DNA of 64,000 bases from Persicaria tinctoria (taxonomy: Eukaryota > Streptophyta > Magnoliopsida > Caryophyllales > Polygonaceae), in assembly GCA_037127255.1 (NCBI GenBank), contig JBANSL010000005.1, positions 81,721,160 to 81,785,159 on the forward strand, in the 5' to 3' direction. Below are positions 32,006 to 43,619 of the stretch, piece by piece. Under the pieces are notes generated by a model, which was given only the letters and a program-made list of their open reading frames with translations, searched no databases and was not told where the DNA came from. The translations under genes and the position numbers were made by a program. Positions within the stretch are counted from its first letter, which is position 1. Each line of letters opens with the position of its first letter.

Positions 32006-32902
32006 GGCCTGATACATGAGCCGAGTAGCTCGGGTTCGGCTCGGGCTCGACTCGGAAAAAGCTCGGCTCGAACTCGTTCGAATTAGAAAACGAGCCGAGT
32101 TCGAGCTCCCAGTCGAGCTCGAGCCGAGCTCGAGTAGGCTCGGTTAGCTAAATTTCAATTTTTACCCCTAGGTTAAAACTACCCTAATCTTGTGTGGATA
32201 TGTCTGCCCCATTGAGCGCAGCCTCCATTTCAATATTTCTCAAGCTGATGTCTCTCCCTCTCCCTCATCATCATCACTGGTTCTCACTTCTCAAGCCGCT
32301 CCGGTGCTCCCTCCTCTGTCAATCTCAGCCCGGTAGCCGGTGGCCGTCGTATTCTTCTCTGGCCGGCGTCGCGAAATCTCTCATCCGTCAGGTATACGCC
32401 GTCGTCCTCTCCCTCCTCTGTCAATCTCAGTCCGGTAGGCGGCGGCTGTCGTATTCTTCTCTGGCCGGCATCGCGAAATCTCCCATCCGTCAGGCATGCG
32501 CCGTCGTCCTCTTGCTGTTTGTAGATCTCGAATCGAACGATTGTCCGTCTCCTACCTCCTCTTGTCTCGGCTGGTCGAGCTCTAATCTCGTCGAGTAGAC
32601 CAACAAACCACTGCTCTAATTAATCTCTCTCATCCCCCTCGCAGGTACTGGTGGTGGAGCCCTAACGAGCTCATCGAGCTCGAGTTCGAGCTCGTAACGA
32701 GCCCAACCGAGCTTATCGCTCGACTCGAGGACAAACGAGCTCATCGAGCCGAGCTCGACTTCTAAACCTTGTTCGCGAGCCGAGCTTGAGCACATGTATA
32801 TACTCGAATAGGAATTGAGCTCGAGCTCGAGCTCGGCTCGTTTATAAACGAGCCGAGCTTGAACAACAAGTACTCGAGCTCGTAGGCTCGTATATCAGGC
32901 CT
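32006..32902. mobile_element. Inverted-repeat element packed with GAGCTCG palindromes (897 bp)
   Basis: Ends GGCCTGATACATGAGCC and, inverted, AGGCCTGATATACGAGCC, flanked by AGCTA at 32001-32005 and 32903-32907. The outer 150-250 bases on each side are runs of GAGCTCG, GCTCGGCTCG and close variants, which are self-complementary. The middle holds a CT-rich stretch with a 100-bp tandem duplication (copies starting near 32312 and 32417). An ORF across it (32194-32598) reflects the duplication and resembles no known protein. The superfamily is unclear; a 5-bp TSD fits none of the commonest TIR groups. Confidence 0.65.
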
Positions 32903-32925
32903 AGCTACAGCCCATCCCATTTAAC

Positions 32926-33125
32926 TAGTAATATATATAATATAGGTAGTATGGATATTAATGCTCTGGTAGCGTAGTTGGTAGAAATGTAAGACAAGGC
33001 TAAAGTAGTCGCGAATCCCTCCGGCTCCCACCCCATTTAACTAGTAATATATACAATATAGTTAGTATGGATATTAATGCTCTGGTAGCGTAGTTGGTAG
33101 AAATGCAAGACAAGGCTAAAGTAGC
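32926..33125. repeat. Two tandem copies of a tRNA-like/SINE-like unit
   Basis: The unit CCATTTAACTAGTAATATAT through GCTCTGGTAGCGTAGTTGG and AAGACAAGGCTAAAGTAG occurs at about 32926-33008 and 33036-33122 with few changes. The TGGTAGCGTAGTTGG core resembles a pol III A box, and the B box is weak. The flank GGGACGGATTTAGGGGTGAG at 31969 may be the left end of the same element, interrupted by 32006-32902. Confidence 0.6.
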
Positions 33126-33510
33126 CAGCGAATTCTTCAATTTTTTTCCTAATTCTTCTTCTTTGCTGATATCATGTTCCAAATGCTGTTTACAGAGTAT
33201 TATCATTCCCCCCCCCCCCCCCTCCTCCTTTGATGTCATTTCCTGAATGACCACAAATCTTGGCCGTTGATTAGTTGAGATGGAGAGTGGAGATTAATTA
33301 GCTCATTTGTTTAATTGCCTGCATAGATAATTATTTGGTCGAGTATAAATGATTATAAACTAGTATATGAAGGATTATTTATTCGCATGAGTCTGTCTAG
33401 TAGGTTAGTCATTTTGATTATTCGATTATTTCACTATATTATTCGATCGTATTGACGGATTATGCGATTGTATTGCTTTATTATTCAATGGTATAGCTTA
33501 ATTTTTCGAT

Positions 33511-33643
33511 GGGGTGACAATATTATTCGATCGTATTGACGGATTATGCGATGGTATCGATAGATTTTTCTAATAGGTAGCTCCATGAAAACGCCCCTAA
33601 CTTTTACCTAAAAATTACCGTCAATACGATCGAATAATAATGT
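33511..33643. repeat. Inverted repeat, 32-bp arms with one mismatch
   Basis: GGGGTGACAATATTATTCGA...CGTATTGACGG at 33511-33543 is inverted at 33612-33643. Related TTATTCGATCGTATTGACGG text also occurs directly at about 33440. The surrounding 33125-33755 is AT-rich with a C-run at about 33211; no gene is seen. Confidence 0.85.
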
Positions 33644-33798
33644 CACCCCTAACGTTAAGGGGTGGTTAAGTGAAAACACCCGTATTTAAAGGATGGTTTT
33701 TGTAAATTTCCCTTTAAAAAAAGTATAAATTGGCCTGACCGCACCATGAAACCCAATTGAGTTTCAATCTCAAAACTACAAAGCTACTATTTTTGGAG

Positions 33799-34283
33799 AT
33801 GGATCTTTGGAGCATTATGGTACAGCTCATCTTTGCGTGGGCTGCGACGGACTACCTTATAACGCTGCTAAAACGCAGCAAACTAAACCCAAAACGACAA
33901 CCCCCGGGGCCACTTCCCCTTCCAATCGTAGGCAACCTGTTTAGCCCCGGAAAAAAGCCACACAAGTCGTTGGCGAAACTTCCTAAGGTACATGGCCCCG
34001 TTATGCTTGTCAAAATCGGATACAAACGCAATCCCATCGTCGTCGTGTCTTCTCCTTCAATGGCTAAAGAGATTCTCAAGACCAAGGATGCCTCCTTCTC
34101 TGGCCGTAGTGTTGTCCACGCACTCACGGCTTTGGACCACCATTTGTCGTCGGTTGGTCTGTTGCCTCCCGATGCTCATTGGTGGGCCTTTGGCAAGATT
34201 TGCGCTATGCAGATCTTCGCGAATAGCAGGTTGGATGCTACTCAACATCTTCGGCGGAAGCAAATTTCTAAGTTTCTCTCTAA
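33799..34283 (+). pseudogene. Cytochrome P450, CYP76-like, N-terminal fragment
   Basis: About 160 residues from ATG 33799: an N-terminal membrane anchor (MDLWSIMVQLIFAWAATDYL), the proline hinge PPGPLPLPIVGNLF, then KPHKSLAKLPKVHGPVM, SSPSMAKEILKTKDASFSGRS and ANSRLDATQHLRRKQI. The order and wording match the start of CYP76-type P450s (terpenoid and alkaloid hydroxylases of the ER membrane), which are normally about 500 residues. The I-helix, ExxR and heme-binding Cys regions are missing. The frame runs straight into the TRIM LTR at 34284, and no continuation is found after the TRIM chain at 42680. This is the only clear host gene remnant in the window. Confidence 0.88.
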
Positions 34284-34481
34284 CAAAGTCCGACTCGGAC
34301 CGATGACTGGGGGTCGTGTGCACGGGCGCACATGCGCTAGTAGCCTAGCACATAAGCCGAGTGGGGTTTCATTCTAAAACCAATTGGCAATAGAAGGAGT
34401 AGCCCACCGACTCATATAATAGGGCTTGATATGTTCAACTTTCCGATGTGGGACACTTTTGGTCACATTCACATCTCAACA
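34284..34481 (-). repeat. TRIM LTR a
   Basis: Homologous to 42181-42379 and 42488-42680; on the minus strand it starts TGTTGAGATGTGAATG. The shared core is CCAATTGGCAATAGAAGGAG and TTCCGATGTGGGACAC. Near-matching flanks CTCTA (left) and CTCTT (after 42680) may be the TSD of the whole chain. Confidence 0.85.
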
Positions 34482-34589
34482 CGCCCCCGCAAGTCCAACT
34501 AGGAATGATCATCTAGTTGAGACTTGGACAACTAGGTAACCCAGACTAGGATCGACACGGGCTATTAGGCTAACCGCTTTGATACCATG
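34482..34589 (-). mobile_element. TRIM interior a with tRNA-Met primer site
   Basis: A 108-bp interior. The minus strand reads TGGTATCAAAGC at 34576-34587, a one-mismatch tRNA-Met primer site, and AGTTGGACTTGCGGGGGCG as purine tract next to LTR a. It has no coding capacity, as expected for TRIMs. Confidence 0.85.
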
Positions 34590-34728
34590 TTAAAGTCGGC
34601 TGGGCCCGGTGAGGCTAAGACAAGCTGGAGGGAGGTCGTGTGTGCGGGCCCACATACAGGATACTCGAACAAAACATAAACCCGAACAGGGTTCCATCTC
34701 AAAAGAAATTGGCAATGAGAGGAGTAGC
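34590..34728 (-). repeat. TRIM LTR b, first part (continues at 41957-42022)
   Basis: Shares GTCGTGTGTGCGGGCCCACA, GGTTCCATCTCAAAA and GGCAATGAGAGGAGTAGC with the other TRIM LTRs, diverged. It is cut at GTAGC by the TR-GAG element, and the rest (CCTTCAACCTTATATG to GGGACAACCACATTCCAACA) follows the second GTAGC. Confidence 0.75.
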
Positions 34729-36999
34729 TGTTGTGAGTCTAATTTGCCATGTCTTACACTTACATTTATATCGATTTTTGCATGCATTTCATACACTTGG
34801 GTTAGAATAGTACAGAATCTATGTAGTTCACACTTATTTTCCAAATTATGGAGTCTACACTAGTTTCTGTTTAATTTCGCAGAAATCGGACGCACTTTGG
34901 AGCTTAAAGGAAAGTCATGAAGAAGCTAAGGATGGTGCATCCGGAGAAAACTTCATTTTTCACCATTCATCGTTCTGAATCAAGCTTTGATGTCTTCATG
35001 AAAGTTGTAGCCTTCGAAAAGAGCTTTCCAACGCATGCTCATATGCGTTAATCGAACGAACGAGGACTCGGGAAAGTGCGTTTCAAGAACTGAGCAGAAT
35101 GTTGAAAGCGCACAGAACTAGGGATGGGCATCCGGTCTGGACCGGACCGGACATTCCGGTCCCGACCCGATCCGGTGGACCGGAATTTTTGAAAACATGG
35201 ACCGCGGATCGGACCGGGACCGAGAAATATGGTCCCGGGTTTTTCGGTCCGCGGACCGGAATTGTCCAAGTAGCCACTGTTTTTTTTCTTTTTAAACCAC
35301 AGCAGGCCCTATTTGCATTTAGTGTTGGCCAAATTGGACGGGGTTTAACACATACAGTACATAGCTTTGATATACAAACAATTCCTCAGCTAATTCAAAA
35401 CTCTATACAAAGTACTGTTGAAGACTTAATACAAGTTTTCAGGTTATTACAAGCATTTTCTAATGGTAACATGATGATGGATGATGAATGAGGATTTTTT
35501 TTATTTAAAGGTTAAAATTTATTAATATAGACAAGGGGTACAACAAGTTCCTGCTACAAAAACATCCACATGGAGAAGACATGAAGACCAACTTCTCTTT
35601 ATCTTCCAAGGACCACCAGTCATACCAAGGGAGGATCAAAGCAGCTAGATGAGTAGAGAATCTAGTCCAAATCAATGCTCCGAAGGCAGCCCGCAAGAGC
35701 AGACAACATGCGATAGACCAGTGAGGAACCTACAAAGCAGCCCCCAAGTTTGATCGAAATGAAGCATCCCAATGAGATTCTTTAACATTGACATTTCTTA
35801 AACCCTTAAATTTAAAACCGAACCTAGATCTAAAAGTATTACAAATTGAAATTTCTTAACCCTAGATTTAAAATCGGGATGAGATTCTTCAACATTAGAC
35901 TAGAATACTTATGATTTCTCTAAATCTATACTAAAATCAATATTAATTTGTAAAAATATACCTAAAAACCTAGATCTAAGAGTGAAATTGAGAGAAAGAA
36001 AGACTTACCGGGAGAGCCGAGAGTGATGGTGCCGATAGCCGAGGGCCGACGGGCGTGTGGCTTCTCGCGAGGGAGCGTTGAGCGAGGGCCTACGGGCGAG
36101 TAGGACAAGTAGGTGGTGTTGTGGTGGTGAACAGAGAGAGACTGAGGTTGGCAGTGGCGGTTATCGAGCGCAGGGAAAGAAAGAAAGGGTTGAAGAAATG
36201 AAACTATGAAAGTGGAACGCGTTTCTTCTTTACTCTTCTTCTTTTGTTTCATTCTTTTTTCTTTTAATAATGTGGATTCCGGTCCAATTCCGGTCCGGGC
36301 CGGAAATTCCGGTCTGGTTCCGGGTTTAGACCGGAACCCGGAAATCCAAAAATCTTGGACCGTGGACTAGACCATAATATCCCGGTTCGATCCAAAGACC
36401 GTAAATTCCGGTCTGATCCCGGTCCGATTACAGTCCGATCCAAAATTTGCCCAGCCCTACACAGAACTAGTCGACGTCAACCAAACTGGTCAGCGTCCAG
36501 TAACTTTTTGGTCGACTTGTCTCCCAGAAGTCGAGAATGAGCACCAGACCACTCGAGAGCACAATTCTTGTCGATGTCGAGTACACCCGACGAGTCCAGA
36601 ACCTGCTCGAGCTCGAGTGCAACCCCGGAGGAAAAATCCTACTCGACGTCGAGGAGTTTGGTCGACATCGAGGACAATCCATAAGCATATTGAGTCCGAG
36701 ATCGAGTTGTGTCCAAGAAGATAGAGTTACTTGCAAGCCAAGAGATGTGGAATTTTATCCAACCACATCAAGATCTATCAAGTCAAGAAGGATTTATCCA
36801 CAAATAGCTTTATTTCCTTAGGGATTTATTTGTTTTATTTTCAAATTTAATCATTAAGCTTTAGATAGATAAATTTAGATATAGATAGATAGTTCCTTCC
36901 TAGAATAGCTTAGATTGGAGCCTATAAATAAAGCCCTAGGGGGTTGATTTTCAAACATTCAAGCCAAGTCGACTTCGGGCGCAAGGAGAGAGGAGAGAG

Positions 37000-37057
<58 letters not shown>

Positions 37058-37739
37058 ACGCAAGGAGGAGGAGAGAGAGAGGAGGAGGAACTTTTGGAAG
37101 GTTTTGTAAGTTTTAGATTTACTTTAATGTTACAGTTATTTTCTTTCATCATGTTTGCTTTCTAATTTCCTTCTTCGAGGGTCGGGGTGAGCCCGACGAT
37201 AGTCATGCACACTTGAGGTAAAGTTTTGATATTTATTATGTCTTGATCATCCACTGCCTTTTATATATTTATTGTCTACTCAAAAGAATAGAGATTCATG
37301 TTAACAACTTGAATTATAAACATAAAATTGGTAGATACAATTAGGGTTACTTGAAAGGGTTATCTAATTGTTGGAAAAGGTGAAAGCTTGCTCCTTTGAT
37401 GTGATTACATAACTATTCTATCTTATCTTTTGTGTGTTTGATTATCGTTGCGGTGATCCCTTACCTTGGAAGTTTGCACCTTTATTACTTTATTTCATTA
37501 TTTACATTCTGCACAAATTTTACCCGACACCAACCACCATTCCCTGTCCATCCCTCGACATCGACCCATCCTTAGTCGACATCGACAACAACCCTCATCA
37601 CCTTTTCCCGCTATTCCCTGAACCCCAAACACACTAAAACCTAAAACCGCCGACTTCTCTCATGAGGACGAACCTGACTCCACTATCTTATAGCGTGGTC
37701 TTGACTACAAATTTATTTGGTCGAGAAACCCTCTCGTCA
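34729..37739 (+). repeat. 5' LTR of the TR-GAG element (with hAT insertion)
   Basis: 1.66 kb without the hAT at 35119-36459 and its duplicated target. It contains CCTATAAATAAAGCCC as a TATA region and a (GA)n tract at about 37003-37056. The GTCGACGTCGA motifs intact in the 3' LTR are partly mutated here (for example GTCAGCGTCCA). Confidence 0.88.
35119..36459 (+). mobile_element. hAT-type element inside the 5' LTR (1,341 bp)
   Basis: Ends TAGGGATGGGCA and, inverted, TAGGGCTGGGCA, with an exact 8-bp TSD CACAGAAC at 35111-35118 and 36460-36467. Both subterminal regions are full of CCGGTCC/GGACCGG motifs (35130-35270, 36280-36440). A reading at about 35285-35490 (ALFAFSVG then STVEDLIQVFRLLQAF) vaguely resembles the C-terminal dimerisation region of hAT transposases. 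The middle is AT-rich with no gene. The target duplication is visible because the 3' LTR has the uninterrupted sequence. Confidence 0.88.
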
Positions 37740-37917
37740 AATTGGCGCCGTTGCCTTTTTCTTACTAGTTTAGTTGTGTTTAAGGTTGAGAAAAGCCCAT
37801 CCCTTTTTCTTACTATCACATACCCTACCACCACCTACCTCATCGGTACCAACTGGGTGCCAAGCTTTTGCCACTAATTTGTGTTCTTGATTGTGATTTC
37901 AAAGCTTAGGTACAAAG

Positions 37918-38650
37918 ATGGAAGACTTTGTCAAAGGGAATCCCGCATGGGAAGAATGGTTTCAAGATTTGAGACGGAGAAATAGGATCGCAGTGGAGGA
38001 GGCACGATTAAAGGAAATAGCTCAGCTAGAAGACAAAATCTGAAGGCTTGAGGCTTCCATTCAGTCTAAAGGACCATGCCCTCCTCCCAATGAGCCAATT
38101 AACCCACTCGATGTCGACAACCAGGTATGTCCTTCCTCGAATTTCATTCCTACTTTGCTACCTATATATTGTTGATGAATCATATGAAAGATCCCAAGAC
38201 GAAATAGCACTAGAAGAGAAGAAAGCGGACATTGTTGCCCAGAGTGTTACAAGGTCGCTTTTACCTTACAAGGTAAAGGCCATCCCCGACAATTTTGAGC
38301 AACCGATGTTCATATTCAAGTATGTGGTCCTAGCAAAGTGTCATGAAGCTCCGCAAGATAAGGAGGAAATATCTCTTCCCACTCTATCGTTCTGTGTTGG
38401 TGGAGATACACAACCAAGTCAACCTATGGAACGGAAGAGGTATGATGATGAGGTATGTATACTTCCTTTATGTCTTCCTTTATGCATGCTAGCTGGAGCT
38501 CGGGAAGATGAATGGGTGAAGACATGGAGTGTTCACTCGGGGAGATTCAAGCTTCTTCATACGATGCCCCCAGATGACATCCTACGCTTCCCACCACCGG
38601 AGGAACCACCAGATCCACCTATACCTCCGGACAAAGATGAGTCAGGATAA
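37918..38650 (+). pseudogene. Gag-like remnant of the TR-GAG element
   Basis: MEDFVKGNPAWEEWFQDLRR from ATG 37918 runs to a stop at about 38043. A second frame (38048-38650) contains DIVAQSVTRSLLPYKVKAI and a proline-rich acidic tail (PPPEEPPDPPIPPDKDESG). No protease or RT. Directly after it comes the GGGAGGCAACCCG segment shared with the 744-5800 element. Function as Gag is inferred from position only. Confidence 0.45.
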
Positions 38651-40314
38651 GACTTGAAGGGAAGTAGGTCAAGTTAAAGACTTCAAATTTAGCGCTTACG
38701 GGAGGCAACCCGCTATTTCTTATTTCTTAGATTTTAGATAATGTTGGTTTCTATTTTTTAAACATTATTTTGGATTTGCTATTGTGGATTTTTTCTTTCT
38801 AACAGAATCTTGCAGGTACGAAAGAGTTGCAGAAGTACTCGACTTCGAGTAAACTACTCAACGTCGACCACCCCTATCGAGCAAAATGGCATGTGATCGA
38901 CAAGGATCACCCTGGAGGCTTTCACTGTACTCGATGTAGAGTAACTGAAGTCGACGTCTACTACTTCACTCGAGATCGACCACTTCTGCACAAACTTCAG
39001 CACTTGATTCCGAAGTTCGGCACACTTGTCTAGTGAGTTTCTTTCTTTACCCCTTGTTTTTTATACAGTGAGAACACTGTAATGTTTAAGTATGGGGTGG
39101 GAAAGGGCTTACTTTATGCATATTTGATTTTATTTGACATTATGTGTGCATATTTTTAAGTTTATTTCTGGAATTGCTTATGCATGGCTACTTTGGATTT
39201 CATTGATATCTATGTTCTTATATGCATGTTGTTTTCCAAAGTTTATAAAAAAAAAACCCCCATCAAAATTTTTGATTAGTGTCATAGAAGCTTAAATTGA
39301 ACTTGACGATGCAAAATTAGATTCATTAGAGATATAGCATGAAATTGCCTAGTAAAGGGAAGTCACAATGAAGTGCATTATTTTTTAAAACCATGAAAGG
39401 AGGTAAATTTGATGTTGCTTTTGACATGTTGCATGATAAGAGGATGGATGACTTTATATTTTTCATATAATGCTCATATTTTTATATTCCCTAGCCATAC
39501 CTATGCTTATGCATCACAAAAGCCATAATATGCCTTATTTCAATTATTGCTCCACATGATCTAAATATTGACCATTCTTTACCTTATTTCCTATCCGGGG
39601 ACTATGTTGAGAATGAAAGTACATTATGGAGATTATTATATGGTGTTTGTGTTGTTATCATATTTGGAGTTTGGCAGGAAATTGAAAAGTTATGGAAAAT
39701 TTAATGAGTGAAAGAAAATCCAGTCAGTTCAGGAGATAAAGGTAGATCAACCCTGCCTGCGTTGAGATGTTAGTTCCACAGGATGGGACACCAAGGTGAG
39801 GAGTCCGAAGCACTAAGTATCCGGGGTAATTCATGACACATATGTTTGCGACTCGTGAGAAGGCAATGCTGAGGTTAGAGAGGTAAAAGCATATAAGTGA
39901 AAAAAAGAAAAGAGTGATTTATGTAAGGATGAGTGATGTGGAAATTATGATGGGAGAAGGTGCATCAAAGCAAGAAAGCAAGTTTGAAGAAGTTATCCCC
40001 AGATTTAGCACCACATTGCCCAAAAATAGCCCACCACTATACCTTTTACCTTTTCTTCACTATGAGCTTAATTGAAGTCTTCTTGATTATTAATGTTTTG
40101 TCACGAATGAATGTTTTTGCATAACCCTCCTTTTATGTGCGAAGTTGCTTTTTTTGACATGCATGGATTTGATGACATTAGTACCTTTGCAAGGATGGTA
40201 ATTGATTGTAGGGACATATGAGAATGAATCTTTGATGTTGAGAGTTTAATTTCTTCCCCTGTATGACCAATAAAAGTATTGCTTGAGGACAAGCAAGCTT
40301 AAGTATGGGGTGTT

Positions 40315-41222
40315 TGTTGTGAGCCTAATTTGCCATGTTTTCCACTTCCTTTTATATCGATTTTTGCATGCATTTCATATCTTTGGGTTAGAATAGTACA
40401 GAATCTATGTATTTCACACTTATTTTCCAAATTATGGAGTCTACACTAGTTTCTTTTTAATTTCGCAGAAATCGGACGCACTTTGGAGCTTAAAGGAAAG
40501 TCATGAAGAAGCTAAGGATGGTGCATCCGGAGAAAAAGCCATTTTTCACCATTCATCGTTCTGAATCAAGCTTTGATGTCTTCATGAAAGTTGTAGCCCT
40601 CGAAAAGAGATTTTCAACGCATGCTCATATGCGTCAATCGGACGAATGAGGACTCGGGAAAGTGCGTTTCAAGAACTGTGCAGAATGCTGAAAGCGCACA
40701 GAACTAGTCGACGTCGACCAAACTGGTCGACGTCGAGTAACTTTTTGGTCGACTTGTCTCCCAGAAGTCGAGAACGAGCACCAGACCACTCAAGAGCACA
40801 ATTCTAGTCGACGTCAAGGAGTTTTGGTCGACGTCGAGTACATCCGACGAGTCCAGAACCTGCTCGAGCTCGAGTGCAACCCCGGAGAAAAAATCCAACT
40901 CGACGTCGAGGAGTTTGGTCGACGTCGAGGACAATCCAGAAGCATGTCGAGTCCGAGATCGAGTTATGTCCAAGAAGATAGAGTTACTTGCAAGGCAAGA
41001 GATGTGGAATTCTATCCAACCACATCAAGATCTATCAAGTCAGGAAGGATTTATGCACAAATAGCTTTATTTCCTTAGGGATTTATTTGTTTTATTTCCA
41101 AATTTAATCATTAAGCTTTAGATAAATATTTTTAGATATAGATAGATAGTTCCTATAAATAAAGCCCTAGGAGCTGATTTTCAAACATTCAAGCCAAGTC
41201 ATCTTCGGGCGCAAGGAGAGAG

Positions 41223-41272
<50 letters not shown>

Positions 41273-41951
41273 GCAAGGAGGAGGAGAGAGAGGAGGAGGA
41301 ACGTTTGGAAGGTTTTGTAAGTTTTAGATTTACTTTAATGTTAAAGTTATTTTCTTTCATCATGTTTTCTTTCTAATTTCCTTCTTCTATGGTCGGGGTG
41401 AGCCCGACGATAGTCATGCACACTTGAGGTAAAGTTTTGATATTTATTATGTTTTGATCATCCACTGTCTTTTATATGTTTATTGCCTACTCAAAAGAAT
41501 AGAGATTCATGTTAACAACTTGAATTATAAACATAAAATTGGTAGATACAATTAGGGTTACTTGAACGGGTTATCTAATTGTTGGAAAAGGCGAAAGCTG
41601 GCTCCTTTGATGTGATTACATAACTATTATATCTTACCTTTTGTGTGTTTGATTATCGTTGTGGTGATCTCTTACCTTGGAAGTTTGCACCTTTATTACT
41701 TTATTTCATTATTTACATTCTGCACAAATTTTACCCGACACCAACCACCATTCCCTATCCATCCCTCAACATCGACCCATCCTTAGCCGACGTCGACAAC
41801 AACCCTCATCACCTTTTCTCGATATTCCCTGAACCCCAAAACACACTAAAACCTAAAACCGTTGACTTCTCTCCTGAGGACGAACCTGACTCCACTATAC
41901 TATAGCAGGGTCTTGATTACAAATTTATTTGGTCGAAAAACCCTCTCGTCA
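40315..41951 (+). repeat. 3' LTR of the TR-GAG element
   Basis: Uninterrupted partner of 34729-37739. Contains repeated GTCGACGTCGA-type motifs at about 40705-40935 and a (GA)n tract at about 41229-41269. The stretch 38660-40310 before it has AT-rich non-coding sequence only, with short GTCGAC motifs near 38840-38980. Confidence 0.88.
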
Positions 41952-42022
41952 GTAGCCCTTCAACCTTATATGTTTTTCAATTATTCTCTATATAGCCGAT
42001 GTGGGACAACCACATTCCAACA

Positions 42023-42680
42023 CACCCCCTCAAGTGCAACAGCATTTTGAGCCAACAAGTTGCACTTGCCGCATGCGCTTAAATGGGAACTCAATGCCCG
42101 CGACATGTTAACAAGGCCAGCAACCCCACTAATCCGTAACCCATACCGCAACTAGCCGAACTTGGCTCTGATACCAATACTGAAGTCCGTTGGGACTCGG
42201 GATCGGGGGTCGTGTGCACACGTGCGCCCTTGGGGTAATATCCTAGCACATAAGTCGAGCGGGGTTCCATCCTAAAACCAATTGGCAATAGAAGGAGTAG
42301 CCCACCGACTCGTATATTAGGGCTTGATATGTTCAACTTTCCGATGTGGGACACTTTGGTCCCATTCACATCTCTAACACGCCCCCGCAAGTCCAACTAG
42401 AAATGACCATCTAGTTGAGACTTGGACAAAGGGGTAACCCAGACCAAGATCTACACGGGCCGTTAGGCTAACCGCTCTGATACTATATCAAAGTCCGACT
42501 CGGACCGATGGGTCGTGTACATGGGCGCACATGCGCTAGTAGCCTAGCACACAAGCCGAGTGGGATTCCATTCTAAAACCAATTGGCAATAGAAGGAGTA
42601 GCCCACCGACTCATATATTAGGGCTTGATATATTCAACTTTCTGATGTGGGACACTTTTGATCACATTTACATCTCAACA
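42023..42680 (-). mobile_element. Rest of the tandem TRIM chain: interior b, LTR c, interior c, LTR d
   Basis: Interior b is 42023-42180, with minus-strand TGGTATCAGAGC at 42165-42176, an exact tRNA-Met primer site. LTR c is 42181-42379, interior c 42380-42487 (primer site with one change at 42474-42485) and LTR d 42488-42680. With LTRs a and b this gives four LTRs and three interiors in a row sharing LTRs, all minus strand. Confidence 0.85.
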
Positions 42681-42792
42681 CTCTTTTTTTTTCCAGGTAT
42701 ATACATAAAGACCTTTTTCAATAACAACTATATGGAATTTTTTTTAAAAACAAAATGAGCAAATTAAATTAATTGAGGATTGGCTGGGAATT

Positions 42793-43010
42793 AGGACTGT
42801 GCATAATCGGGTATCCGACACGACACGACACGGTATGTCAGATACCCGAAACCGATAACACTCAAAAGGCCGTTCCGAACACGACACGATAACTACCGGG
42901 TATCCGACACGAAAATACGAAACGGTTTCGTGTCGGATACCCGTATAACACGGAACGATACGATAATTATATAAAAACTTTTCTTTTGTGTCGTACAGTA
43001 CTACAGTGTG
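42793..43010 (+). mobile_element. Left-end fragment of a CGGGTATCCGACACG-type hAT-like element
   Basis: TTAGGACTGTGCATAATCGGG followed by repeated GTATCCGACACGA motifs, like the ends of 43620-44697. No matching right end was found. The following 43010-43619 is low-complexity host or element interior without a recognisable gene. Confidence 0.5.
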
Positions 43011-43619
43011 CACAATACGACAAATGATTGTGTTCTTTTTTTACTGGATGAACAAATTAAACAAGAAGAACAAAATCAACGGAGGTTACAAATATCAACA
43101 TCAATTACAAGCACATCAAGCCAATTCAAAGAAGCAATTACAAAGTTCAACCACAATTACAAGCCCTAAATAAGGATTTCGAGCAATCAAGAATAGGTAA
43201 GAACAAATTACCCATAAAGATGTTCATAAACCCTAAATAATTTTTCAATTTCACCGTAATTTGAGTTCAGTATAGAAATGGAGAAGGGCATTGGTTGGGA
43301 ACACCGTTCAGGGTTCGTCCATTTCAACGTAGCCACAGGAGAAGCCGAAGATGAACAACCCCTCCAGAACTTGTTGAGATAATTGGAGAATCCGGATATG
43401 GAGAAGTGGGCATTCATCACCGTCTCATACTCGGCGCTCCGGAGAAGATCGAGAGGGATAGCAACAGATCTGGAGATGACGATCTACAGAACTCGAAGAT
43501 GAACATAAAAGGAGAAAGACGGAGGCGCGGATGAGTGGATCTGGTGGTTTGAGTTTGAGTGAGAGAGAAGAGAGAGGTTTGGATCTGATAATTACTGTAT
43601 TTCTATATCTATATCTATA

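Larger units (their letters stand above)
34729..41951 (+). mobile_element. TR-GAG-type non-autonomous LTR element, 7.2 kb with a nested hAT
   Basis: LTRs 34729-37739 and 40315-41951 start TGTTGTGAG and end CTCTCGTCA, with an exact 5-bp TSD GTAGC at 34724-34728 and 41952-41956. The primer site TTGGCGCCGTTGCC lies just after the 5' LTR (about 37741-37755), a shortened tRNA-Asp match. The purine tract AAGTATGGGGTG lies at about 40301-40312, preceded by TTGAGGACAAGC. The interior (2.6 kb) holds only gag-like coding remnants. The LTRs are related to the solo LTR at 7557-9485. Confidence 0.9.

Noticed and set aside
32194..32598. 134-aa ORF with an internal repeat
   Set aside because: Reflects a DNA tandem duplication inside an inverted-repeat element; no protein family recognised.
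36922..37165. Ser/Leu-rich and Arg/Glu-rich ORFs
   Set aside because: Translated (GA)n microsatellite in the TR-GAG LTR.
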